Made by a program: the position numbers and the translations under genes
The notes under the pieces: generated by a model
The model's database searches: none
What the model was told of the DNA's origin: nothing
Seen by the model: only the letters and a program-made list of their open reading frames with translations
NCBI GenBank assembly: GCA_023206055.1
Contig: CP065367.1
Span: 620,001-684,000 of the forward strand
DNA length: 64,000 nucleotides
Reading direction: 5' to 3'
Origin: Vibrio cyclitrophicus
Lineage (GTDB): Bacteria > Pseudomonadota > Gammaproteobacteria > Enterobacterales > Vibrionaceae
Shown here: positions 25,700 through 33,758 of the stretch, in pieces
Position numbering within the stretch: the first letter of the stretch is position 1
How the letters are laid out: each line of letters begins with the position of its first letter

Positions 25700-25734
25700 A
25701 TATTCACGTTCTATCGATAATAGAACGTGAATAT
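25700..25734. repeat. Perfect 15-bp inverted repeat
   Basis: Arms ATATTCACGTTCTAT and ATAGAACGTGAATAT around CGATA, 60 bases after the GTPase stop. There is no T run, so it is either an unusual terminator or a protein-binding dyad upstream of the diguanylate cyclase gene. Confidence 0.8.
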
Positions 25735-25857
25735 TGCCTGCTACCGTTTGTTGATCTAGCTAACATACTGACAAATCTATAGAAACGGTCGTTTACAATC
25801 CCAAAGACTGTGACATACTACGCAAATTATTGTGTATCAATCTCGGCTAATTTCTCA

Positions 25858-26946
25858 ATGCGCTCTTATTCTGGGTTCAAGAATCAAAGATTTAAAACCT
25901 ATTTCGACAATGAAATTTATTTGCCGTACATAAATTTCATTTACATCCCGATCTCAATATTTTGTGCTTTCATCGTCACCGACTACATCCACTTTGGTAG
26001 TGAGTGCATTACACCGATCATTTTCCGAGTCATACTTTTTTTGTTGATGATGGCTGCCGCCAGATACTGCATTACAAGTAAGCCCAACATTTTAGAAATC
26101 GTAGAAAGCACCTTCCTTATAATTAGCTCGCTGTTCTTAGTTTATGTTGGTCGGCTTGCGATTGATCTGAACAATTTCGACTACCAAGGCGGTATCATTC
26201 TCGTCATGATCTACATTGGTACGTTTTCAAGATTGTCAGCCAAATACAGTATCTCTACGCTGTCGTTTATCTTTTTAGCTTATCTCATAGGCCTTGCTCC
26301 ACTGCTTTATGAAGCAGAACCAAAGCATGAGATAGAAACAATTTCCGTTTATATCTCGGCTTACATCCTAATCTCAGCGGCCTGTATAAGACGTGACTTG
26401 GAAGTACACAAACGCTTCGCTCAATCCGAGCAGTTGCGTAAACAAGCCATCCAGCTTCGCAAACAATCCAATATGTTTGAGGCCCTTTCCTACCAAGACG
26501 CACTAACGGGCTGTTATAATCGCCTTTATCTTCATCAGGTGATAGAACCGAGCATAGACCGTCAGCTGTCCATTACATCGATCATGATAGATATTGATCA
26601 TTTCAAATCGATTAACGACACCTACGGCCATCAAATGGGTGACATGGTGATCAAGGAACTGGCCGATGAGATTCAAAAAAGGCTACCGACCAGCAGTAAC
26701 TGCTTTCGATACGGCGGTGAAGAGTTTTTGGTGATGGTTCAAGGAGAAACTAAGGCTTCAATTGAATCGCTCGTTAATTCCCTTTTAGAATCCCCTGCCC
26801 GCCTTAGGTTAGAAGTAACGATTTCAATCGGTGTGAAACATGCTCCTCAAGCCCTTGGTTCTGTCGAACAGCTTATCGACGACGCCGACCAAGCACTCTA
26901 CATTTCCAAGAAAGGCGGTAGAAATAAGATCACATGGTGTGATTAA
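25858..26946 (+). CDS. Membrane-bound diguanylate cyclase (GGDEF)
   Basis: 362 residues. Five or six hydrophobic helices occupy about 20-185, then a short coiled linker and a GGDEF domain starting at DALTGCYNR. The active site is RYGGEEF (about residue 295), so the enzyme should make c-di-GMP. The product-inhibition RxxD site five residues upstream is absent (SSNC instead). ATG 25858 is preferred over an in-frame GTG at 25810, which adds a short Cys-containing stretch. It could supply c-di-GMP to processes such as the fimbrial regulator nearby, but no direct link is shown. Confidence 0.9.
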   Translation: MRSYSGFKNQRFKTYFDNEIYLPYINFIYIPISIFCAFIVTDYIHFGSECITPIIFRVILFLLMMAAARYCITSKPNILEIVESTFLIISSLFLVYVGRLAIDLNNFDYQGGIILVMIYIGTFSRLSAKYSISTLSFIFLAYLIGLAPLLYEAEPKHEIETISVYISAYILISAACIRRDLEVHKRFAQSEQLRKQAIQLRKQSNMFEALSYQDALTGCYNRLYLHQVIEPSIDRQLSITSIMIDIDHFKSINDTYGHQMGDMVIKELADEIQKRLPTSSNCFRYGGEEFLVMVQGETKASIESLVNSLLESPARLRLEVTISIGVKHAPQALGSVEQLIDDADQALYISKKGGRNKITWCD

Positions 26947-27003
26947 TCGCCTAATATTTCACGCGCCTTTACGAATCATTGAAACGACCATAGACCCAAT
27001 CAA

Positions 27004-27037
27004 AAAAGCCCCGAGCAACTTAATGCTCGGGGCTTTT
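27004..27037 (+). terminator. Terminator after the cyclase gene
   Basis: A perfect 14-bp stem (AAAAGCCCCGAGCA / TGCTCGGGGCTTTT) with a 6-base loop; it can act on both strands. Confidence 0.92.
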
Positions 27038-27116
27038 GTCTTTGTTCTTCTTCTTTAAAATAGCTTCGTTAAGAATCTGCTACTCAGCAAAAAAAACAGC
27101 ATTCAACAAGAGTCAG

Positions 27117-27662
27117 CTAAGAATACACGACGCTTGCTGTTTTCTGTTCAAGTTCAACGGGAGAATTCCAAGAAATCACTTTCTCGTTCACTTGGCTGCC
27201 GCATGGTGCGTTCCAAACTTGCTCTAGTTCTTCTTTGCCACCAATCGCTTCATAAAAAGCAATCGCTTGGTGGTTCTCAGACATCACCTCTAGGTAAAGC
27301 CCTGAGTCCGAATAATATTGTTGCAACCACTTCGATAGTTCAGACAATAAACGCTTGCCTACACCTCTACCGCGATAATTATTGTCAACGTGTAACGCAT
27401 CAATGAACGTGCCACGCTCAAAGTTGTGATTACCAAACGCGCAGACGAAACCAACCAGTAGACCGCCTTCTTCAAGCAATAACACATGTTGGTTGAAAGG
27501 AGGATTAATCAAACGAGTCTGCCAAATAACAGATCTGTCCTCCAAAACATCATTTTCTAAGTAATCATCAGCAAGAATGCCACGGTAATATAGCTTCCAG
27601 CTATCCGCGTGTAATTGGGCAATCCGCTCATAATCTTTATATTCAGCTACCTTAATTTCCAT
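27117..27662 (-). CDS. GNAT-family N-acetyltransferase
   Basis: 181 residues with the GNAT fold. The acetyl-CoA-binding stretch is FIDALHVDNNYRGRGVGKRLL (motif Q/RxxGxG/A), followed by YLEVMSENHQAIAFYEAIGG. The substrate cannot be told from sequence. It is a single minus-strand gene converging on the cyclase gene and facing away from the desaturase. Confidence 0.9.
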   Translation of the reverse strand: MEIKVAEYKDYERIAQLHADSWKLYYRGILADDYLENDVLEDRSVIWQTRLINPPFNQHVLLLEEGGLLVGFVCAFGNHNFERGTFIDALHVDNNYRGRGVGKRLLSELSKWLQQYYSDSGLYLEVMSENHQAIAFYEAIGGKEELEQVWNAPCGSQVNEKVISWNSPVELEQKTASVVYS

Positions 27663-27770
27663 TTATTAGCCCTTAGTACTTCCATTTATGACTTGCTACT
27701 ACATTTCACACTACCTTTATACAATATTTAAGCAAAACATACTAATACACGTTTACACTTTCAATATTGA

Positions 27771-27786
27771 CTTACACGTGTACGCT
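27771..27786. promoter_or_regulatory. FabR-like operator before the desaturase gene
   Basis: TTACACGTGTACGCT on the plus strand (AGCGTACACGTGTAA on the other) resembles the palindromic FabR/DesT-type site that controls unsaturated fatty acid genes. It is about 45 bases before the start codon, a suitable place for repression. Confidence 0.5.
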
Positions 27787-27828
27787 GATATTCTAGCGCA
27801 CAGATGTAAGCCCAATGGAAATTTGCTA

Positions 27829-28971
27829 ATGAATAGTGCTGACAAACCATCAACAAAAAAGCCACCATTAATCTGGCTCAATATTTTTGTTTTTTCTTCT
27901 AGTATGCTGCTTGCTGTTGTTGCGGCTCCCGTTTATGGCTACTTTTTTGGCTATGATATGGAGCACTGGATATGGCTAGCGATCTGTTTTACTTTTTGTA
28001 ATCTGTCTATCACGACAGGCTATCACCGCTTATGGTCTCATAAAGCGTTTGAAGCGCATTCAAGCCTAAGATTCCTGTTTGCATTAGGTGGTGCATTTGC
28101 TCTGCAGAACAGCGCGCTACACTGGTCTTCTGATCACCGAGTTCACCACAAGCATGTCGATAACAACGACAAAGACCCATACTCTGCAAAACGTGGCTTT
28201 TGGTACTCACACATAGGCTGGATGATTCGTAACTACAACACCGCGATGTACACAGATTACGAAAACTGTCGTGACCTTAAAAAAGACAAGATTGTAATGT
28301 GGCAGCATAAACACTATGTCCTGTTGGCATTACTGATGAACTTCGGTGTTCCTATCGCTTTAGGTATGATTTACGGTGATGTACTAGGTATGTTGTTAAT
28401 CGTAGGCGCTGTTCGTTTGGTACTTAACCACCACACAACCTTCTTCATTAATTCTCTTGCTCATATCTGGGGTAGCCAACCTTTTACCGACAAAAACACG
28501 GCCCGAGATAACGGTGTGCTAGCAGTTCTAACTTTTGGCGAAGGCTACCATAACTTCCACCACATATTTGAAAACGACTACCGTAATGGCATTTACTGGT
28601 GGCAATACGATCCAACAAAATGGCTAATTAAAAGCGCTTCATTGATGGGCTTAGCAAGCAAGCTCAAGAAAACGCCTCAAGCTCGTATTGAGAAGGCAGA
28701 AGCAGCTATGCTACTTAAGCTCACGCAGCAAAAAATCATGCACCGTGCCGACAAGCAACAAATCGCGGAAAAGCTTCAACAAGAGTTTGATGCTCTAGTA
28801 TCAAACATGAACGAATATTACGAAGTTAAAAAGCAACTACTTGAAAGCAAGCGCGAGAACGTTGTGAAAAAATACGAACACTCTGTACTTAAAGTTCGTT
28901 ACCAACAAATCAAAATGAATTTCGAACAACAGAAGAAAAATTGGGCGATGACAGTGGAACAGTACGCTTAA
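27829..28971 (+). CDS. Acyl-CoA/acyl-lipid delta-9 fatty acid desaturase
   Basis: 380 residues. It has membrane helices and the three histidine boxes of the desaturase family: HRLWSH (box 1), HRVHHKH (box 2) and HNFHH (box 3), which bind a di-iron centre. It inserts a double bond into saturated acyl chains at the inner membrane and helps adapt membrane fluidity. The last ~90 residues are a Lys/Glu/Gln-rich predicted coiled coil beyond the catalytic region. ATG 27829 (MNSADKPS) is preferred; an upstream frame from 27688 would read through the FabR-like operator. Confidence 0.9.
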   Translation: MNSADKPSTKKPPLIWLNIFVFSSSMLLAVVAAPVYGYFFGYDMEHWIWLAICFTFCNLSITTGYHRLWSHKAFEAHSSLRFLFALGGAFALQNSALHWSSDHRVHHKHVDNNDKDPYSAKRGFWYSHIGWMIRNYNTAMYTDYENCRDLKKDKIVMWQHKHYVLLALLMNFGVPIALGMIYGDVLGMLLIVGAVRLVLNHHTTFFINSLAHIWGSQPFTDKNTARDNGVLAVLTFGEGYHNFHHIFENDYRNGIYWWQYDPTKWLIKSASLMGLASKLKKTPQARIEKAEAAMLLKLTQQKIMHRADKQQIAEKLQQEFDALVSNMNEYYEVKKQLLESKRENVVKKYEHSVLKVRYQQIKMNFEQQKKNWAMTVEQYA

Positions 28972-28998
28972 CCTTTTAATTACATATTCTTTTTTATC

Positions 28999-29036
28999 AA
29001 GCGCCTAGGCTCAAACTGTCTCGGCGCTTTCTTGTT
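28999..29036 (+). terminator. Possible terminator after the desaturase gene
   Basis: Arms AAGCGCC and GGCGCTT with a 17-base loop and a T-rich tail. Confidence 0.55.
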
Positions 29037-29115
29037 TTTATGACCCTATTTGCGATTTGGGTTGAATAAAAACTCTAATCAAAAATGGACCAATGTCAAA
29101 TATCACACATATAGT

Positions 29116-29135
29116 GTAAGAAAACGTTTTCTTAC
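29116..29135. promoter_or_regulatory. 20-bp perfect palindrome, LacI-family-type operator
   Basis: GTAAGAAAACGTTTTCTTAC is a perfect dyad with the central CG and AAACGTTT core of LacI/PurR-family operators. It lies ~95 bases before the nuclease-fold lipoprotein start. Confidence 0.6.
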
Positions 29136-29144
29136 ATTACCAAC

Positions 29145-29160
29145 TGTGACAAAAGTCACT
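29145..29160. promoter_or_regulatory. CRP-like site
   Basis: TGTGA-CAAAAG-TCACT matches the CRP consensus TGTGA-N6-TCACA at nine of ten core positions, ten bases after the palindrome. Confidence 0.65.
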
Positions 29161-29230
29161 TACGGAATTTCATTTTGTAACATAAAATGCGCGCCCTCCT
29201 ATTCCACGGACTACAAAAGCGAATCATTTT

Positions 29231-30652
29231 ATGAAAATGTTAAAAACATCACTAGCGCTAGCAATCTCTACTACCCTTTTATTCGGCTGCGGTGACGAAA
29301 CAACTAATAACTACTACCCTCAAGAACCAACCGTACCATCTTCTACAGAAGCTAAAATCGCCGTATTCAACCTGTCTTTTGACCGTTATACCTACGAAGA
29401 TCTTGTAGCTGAAATGAAACTGACTAAGCCAGAGCAAGACGCATTGGTTGAAGGCTGGGAAAATGATACTTTGTCTGAAGAAGCCAAAGCCACCGCTCTT
29501 AAAGTAATCCAGATTCGTAACGTCGCTGCAATCATCCAGACTGAACGCCCAGAAGTAATCATGATGGCGGAGTTTAACAACGATGGTACAGCTGAAAATA
29601 ACGATGCTCTTATCGGTTTCCGCTTGAACTACCTATCTGTATCTCAAAATTCAAATAGCTTTGATCAAGACGGCACTCAGTTAGATCCAATCGTATTCCA
29701 GTACTTTGCCAACTTCGCGACCAACACTGGCCTTTTAAACGAATTTGGTTTTGACCTAGATAATGACGGTAATCCGGGACAACTACCAGGCGATGCATGG
29801 GGCTTTGGTACCTACCACGGACAATATGCGTTCGCTCTAATGTCTATGTATGAAATTGATCACGACAACATTCGTACTTTCCAAAAGTTCAAATGGAGCG
29901 ATATGCCTTCGGCTACCATGCCAACTATCACCAACTGTAACGATTCTTGGAACCCTATCCCAGATGGCATGGAGTGTGGTGACGACTGGTATACTGCTGA
30001 AGAGTGGGCAGAAGTTCGCCTTTCTTCTAAAAACCACGTTGATGCACCAATCCTAATCCCTCAAGAAGACGGTACCTCAGAGACGATTCACCTACTTATG
30101 TCTCACCCAACGCCACCTATTTTCGACACGGGTAAGAACAAGGTTCAAAATGCAGATGAAGTTAATTTCTGGGTCGATTACATCGAAGGTCAAAGCTACA
30201 TGTACGACGATAAAGGCGTGACTGGCGGATTAAGTACAGACGCTAAATTCGTTGTTATGGGCGACCTTAACGCTGACCCTCTTAAAGGTGATGGTGATTT
30301 GACAGCAATCAATGCACTGATGGACCACGACAAAGTTAACCGGTTAGCGACGTTCGGTCCATTAGCACCTGCCAGCCTTGGTGGCCCAGAATGTCTAGCT
30401 CTTGGCGAATGTAAAGAAGCAAACTGGGATACTCCATACCCTGGTCAAGTGACCAGCACGAGCGGACTACGCCTTGATCATGTTGTACCATCAGAAAATC
30501 TAACGATTTCAGACTCTGGTATTTACTGGCCAGCAACGTTCGAAGACGGCCGTCTATTAATGAATGACGAACGTGTAGGTAATTACGGAAACGGTAAGGA
30601 CATATCTTCTGACCACCGTATGGTTTGGATTAAAGCAGAAATCAACAACTAA
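29231..30652 (+). CDS. Endonuclease/exonuclease/phosphatase-fold lipoprotein
   Basis: 473 residues. The signal sequence ends in lipobox LFGC (Cys20), followed by an Asn/Pro linker. The rest has the EEP fold: an N-terminal IAVFNLSFDR strand with a catalytic Asn, the metal-binding Glu in VIMMAEFNNDG, VVMGDLNADPL, LRLDHVVPS and the terminal SDHRMVW His. Such enzymes are metal-dependent phosphodiesterases or phosphatases (nucleases, lipid or sugar phosphatases). It is predicted to be anchored in the outer membrane. The CRP-like and LacI-type sites upstream suggest nutrient control, so a scavenging role for phosphate, nucleotides or carbon is likely. Substrate unknown. Confidence 0.85.
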   Translation: MKMLKTSLALAISTTLLFGCGDETTNNYYPQEPTVPSSTEAKIAVFNLSFDRYTYEDLVAEMKLTKPEQDALVEGWENDTLSEEAKATALKVIQIRNVAAIIQTERPEVIMMAEFNNDGTAENNDALIGFRLNYLSVSQNSNSFDQDGTQLDPIVFQYFANFATNTGLLNEFGFDLDNDGNPGQLPGDAWGFGTYHGQYAFALMSMYEIDHDNIRTFQKFKWSDMPSATMPTITNCNDSWNPIPDGMECGDDWYTAEEWAEVRLSSKNHVDAPILIPQEDGTSETIHLLMSHPTPPIFDTGKNKVQNADEVNFWVDYIEGQSYMYDDKGVTGGLSTDAKFVVMGDLNADPLKGDGDLTAINALMDHDKVNRLATFGPLAPASLGGPECLALGECKEANWDTPYPGQVTSTSGLRLDHVVPSENLTISDSGIYWPATFEDGRLLMNDERVGNYGNGKDISSDHRMVWIKAEINN

Positions 30653-30677
30653 TACTTTCGAATAAACTCTATCATCC

Positions 30678-30707
30678 ATGTCCGACTATTATAGTCGGAC
30701 ATTTTTT
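30678..30707 (+). terminator. Terminator after the EEP lipoprotein gene
   Basis: Stem ATGTCCGACTA / TAGTCGGACAT followed by T6. Confidence 0.93.
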
Positions 30708-30834
30708 ATTAAAGAGACTGGCTTTAATTATGGATTAAAGTATCCATAGTAATTGGATCTAGCCAATCTTTACCCCTCTCATTCAACTGCTTATATTAAT
30801 TACAATCTCCGAGTGGAACACTGAGCAATAAAGA

Positions 30835-31125
30835 ATGAGCAAACTGACTATTATTGCAACTATCGTCTCTAAAGAAGACAAAACTGAACTTGTTAAATCA
30901 GAGATGATTAAATTGATCGACAAAACCCGTGTTGAAGACGGCTGTATTAACTACGATCTACACCAAGATAACAGTAACCCTGCTCACTTCGTTTTTCATG
31001 AGAACTGGGAGTCTGAAGCTCATCTGGAGAAACACTTAGCGAGCCAACACATCGCCGATTACATGACAGCGACTGAAGATTGTATCGAAACCTTTGTGCT
31101 TAATAAAATGACGCACATTGCCTAA
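30835..31125 (+). CDS. ABM-domain (antibiotic biosynthesis monooxygenase-like) protein
   Basis: 96 residues of the small dimeric ferredoxin-like ABM fold (LTIIATIVSKEDKTELVKSEM; INYDLHQDN; FVFHENWESEAHLEKHLAS). Family members include YgiN-type quinol monooxygenases, but many have no known substrate. It is monocistronic and ends at a terminator. Confidence 0.85.
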   Translation: MSKLTIIATIVSKEDKTELVKSEMIKLIDKTRVEDGCINYDLHQDNSNPAHFVFHENWESEAHLEKHLASQHIADYMTATEDCIETFVLNKMTHIA

Positions 31126-31151
31126 CCAATAACTCAGTACTGATTCAATAG

Positions 31152-31178
31152 AAAACCCTGCTCTGATCGCAGGGTTTT
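31152..31178 (+). terminator. Terminator after the ABM gene
   Basis: Stem AAAACCCTG / CAGGGTTTT with a T tail. Confidence 0.9.
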
Positions 31179-31215
31179 TCGTTTCTACAAGCTTATATCT
31201 GCTCATTCTAATAAT

Positions 31216-31240
31216 GAAAAAACCCGCCAGAGTAGCGGGT
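31216..31240 (-). terminator. Terminator of the mannosylglycerate operon (minus strand)
   Basis: On the minus strand ACCCGC / GCGGGT with a T6 run, about 115 bases after the manA stop. Confidence 0.75.
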
Positions 31241-31356
31241 ATGGTCAATAATCATGACTGTCAAAAACAGATAGGTAACAACCATCAATCCAATATTGAG
31301 GACCGCTTTACAGCGGCACTCTGACATTCCTTTTGCTGATCGCTAGCACGGGGGCA

Positions 31357-32544
31357 CTAGTTAAAAGCACGAGCCAAAATGCCATTCCCTTGATATTGGT
31401 AAACACTTGAATTACTACTTACAAAGACCGACTCTCCAGGCTTAAGAGAAACTGTACGTCCCTCTGAAGTCACGGCTGCCTCTCCTTCCACACAGAACAA
31501 GATCTCTGCGCTACGTAAATACTGTGACTTACTCTCATCGGTCGCAGATAGGATATCAAAGCCAAAATCATCCACTGGAATCGGATAGCTCATCTTGCCC
31601 TCTTTCAATACAGGCTTAAGGCGGATATCTTCTGGCTTAATCGGCTCAAAGATTGTGTTGTCGATAAGCTCAGGAACGTCTATGTATTTGGGTGTGAGGC
31701 CAGCACGTAATACGTTGTCTGAGTTTGCCATAATCTCTAAACCCGTACCTTGAACATAAGCGTGTGGGGTTTCTGCGAACAGGAACATCGCTTCACCCGG
31801 TGCCAGTTCAACCGTGTTAAGCATCAATGGTGCAAACAAACCAATATCACCCGGATAATGTTGTTTGAACTCTTTGCTGTATTGCAGAGCTTCACGCCCC
31901 ATGACCGTTTTAGCTGATCGCGCATGCGCCGCATAAAGCTCATTAAGCGCAGACTCTTTGCGGTCACCCTCAAGCGACATAATTGCGCTAAAGAAAGACT
32001 TCAGAGAATCACTGTCGGCATTAGCTTTAAGTACATTAAGCTCAATCACTAACGAAGGAATCTCCGCTTCTTCGAACAACGCAATAATATCGTCGATTGG
32101 ACGAAAGCCATTCATCGCTTTGTAGAACGTCAACGCATAAACAAGTTCAGGTTTGTGGTTTGGATCTTTGTAATTACGATTAGACGCATTCAAAGGGATG
32201 CCAAGTGCATTCTCTCGCTCAAAACCTAACTCAGATTTGCGCTTATTTGGGTGAACCTGAATCGACAACGGTGTTTCAGCGGCCAACACCTTGAACAAGA
32301 AAGGTAATTCACCGAAACGTGACGCCGTATACCCGCCTAAGACATCGATTTTATTTTCATCAATCATGTGAGAAAGCGACTCACCGGTATCGCCTATTTT
32401 TGAGCAACCATTAGGGTGAGCACCCATCCAAATTTCTGCTTGAGGTTCTTGGTTTGGGTTCACAATACCAAAAAGTTGATTAATGGAGTCTTTGCTTCCC
32501 CATGCGTAGTTTTGAATAACGTTGTCGAGTTTAAATAGAGACAT
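31357..32544 (-). CDS. manA: Mannose-6-phosphate isomerase, class I
   Basis: 395 residues. Zinc-binding and catalytic features of type I PMI are present: N-terminal NYAWGSKDSI, PEAEIWMGAHPNG-like segment, SIQVHPNK, NHKPELVYAL, and the later PGEAMFLFAETPHAYVQGTGLEIMANSDNVLRAG. It converts mannose-6-phosphate to fructose-6-phosphate. It is the last gene of the mng cassette and starts 2 bases after the glycerate kinase stop, so it feeds the mannose half of mannosylglycerate to glycolysis. Confidence 0.95.
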   Translation of the reverse strand: MSLFKLDNVIQNYAWGSKDSINQLFGIVNPNQEPQAEIWMGAHPNGCSKIGDTGESLSHMIDENKIDVLGGYTASRFGELPFLFKVLAAETPLSIQVHPNKRKSELGFERENALGIPLNASNRNYKDPNHKPELVYALTFYKAMNGFRPIDDIIALFEEAEIPSLVIELNVLKANADSDSLKSFFSAIMSLEGDRKESALNELYAAHARSAKTVMGREALQYSKEFKQHYPGDIGLFAPLMLNTVELAPGEAMFLFAETPHAYVQGTGLEIMANSDNVLRAGLTPKYIDVPELIDNTIFEPIKPEDIRLKPVLKEGKMSYPIPVDDFGFDILSATDESKSQYLRSAEILFCVEGEAAVTSEGRTVSLKPGESVFVSSNSSVYQYQGNGILARAFN

Positions 32545-32546
32545 AA

Positions 32547-33713
32547 TTACTTCTCATTAAAAATCTGTCCGCCAAGCTTTAGCGTGGCGGCGATATTACG
32601 GGCAGTACGAGTCAGGTTTTGATTCGCTTCTAATAAAACTTGGTCTAATGACTGAGGTGAACGTACGGTTCCAAATAAGCTAGACATTGAGTCATAAAGC
32701 TTTTCAACGTCTTTGCCCAAAGAGCCAGCAATACCAATGGTTGGAATGTTCTGCTTAAGAGCTCGCTGTGCGATACCAAAAGGTGTTTTTCCTTGCAGAG
32801 TTTGGTTATCCATCTGCCCTTCTCCAGTCACGACCAGTGAAGCGCCTTCAAGTACCTTATCCGCATCCAACGCATCCAGTACCATCTCGATACCCGCTTT
32901 AATTTGGATATTAAACGCTAGGCTTAGGCCTAACGGTGTGCCACCAGCAGCACCAAAACCCTTGCTGTCGCGATGATTAACGCCTGTATGGGCTTGAGCG
33001 ATATCGGCAAAGTGCCCAATGGCAGTATCCAGTTGTTGAACTTGAGTTTGTGACGCCCCTTTCTGAGGACCAAAAACGGCACTTGCTCCGCTTTCGCCAC
33101 ACAGTGGATTATTCACATCGCAAGCGACCACGAACGCAACTTCTTTGCATCTCGGGTGCAGCCCATCAAGATCGATGCTTGCTAGCTGACTTAATTCGGC
33201 GCCGCCACCAGATAACTCGTTGCCTTGCTTGTCTAATAACTTGCCTCCCAACGCTTGTAAAATGCCAGCACCTGCATCGTTGGTTGCGCTACCGCCCAAG
33301 CCGATAATGATTTGTTCAACGCCTTGATCTAAAGCATCTTTAATCAATAGCCCTGTGCCAAACGAAGATGCGGTTAAAGGTGCTCTTTCTCCTACCGTTA
33401 ATCGGTCTAAGCCCGACGCTTGAGCAAATTCCAACAAGGCAGTTTTCACCTTAGTTCCATCAAAAGTCTGCTCTAACGATGCCCAATAAGCCGTACATTC
33501 ACGACCGATTGGATCCGTCGTTTGCAAGCTTTGCTTGTTACCATTGAGCGCTTCTAGCAACACATCTACCGTGCCTTCTCCGCCATCGGCGAGTGGCATT
33601 TTCACAAACTCTGCATGAGGGAAAACGTCGGCAAATCCACGCTCAATGCAAGACGCAACTTGATGAGCGTCGAGTGATTCTTTAAATGAATCAGGGGCAA
33701 TTACAATTTTCAT
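32547..33713 (-). CDS. Glycerate kinase (GarK/GlxK family)
   Basis: 388 residues of glycerate kinase family 1: N-terminal MKIVIAPDSFKESLDAHQVA, PLADGGEGTVD, IIGLGGSATNDAG, GQMDNQTLQGKTP. It phosphorylates D-glycerate to 2-phosphoglycerate. It sits between mngB and manA with short gaps, so it clearly takes the glycerate released by MngB. E. coli lacks this gene in its mng operon, making this cassette more complete. Confidence 0.93.
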   Translation of the reverse strand: MKIVIAPDSFKESLDAHQVASCIERGFADVFPHAEFVKMPLADGGEGTVDVLLEALNGNKQSLQTTDPIGRECTAYWASLEQTFDGTKVKTALLEFAQASGLDRLTVGERAPLTASSFGTGLLIKDALDQGVEQIIIGLGGSATNDAGAGILQALGGKLLDKQGNELSGGGAELSQLASIDLDGLHPRCKEVAFVVACDVNNPLCGESGASAVFGPQKGASQTQVQQLDTAIGHFADIAQAHTGVNHRDSKGFGAAGGTPLGLSLAFNIQIKAGIEMVLDALDADKVLEGASLVVTGEGQMDNQTLQGKTPFGIAQRALKQNIPTIGIAGSLGKDVEKLYDSMSSLFGTVRSPQSLDQVLLEANQNLTRTARNIAATLKLGGQIFNEK

Positions 33714-33758
33714 TGTCGTTCACCATTCCCGCCCACCAAGGTGAGCGGGTGATTAAAA

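Noticed and set aside
29050..29295. An 81-codon frame before the EEP lipoprotein
   Set aside because: It crosses the LacI-type palindrome, the CRP-like site and the lipoprotein start, so it is regulatory DNA.
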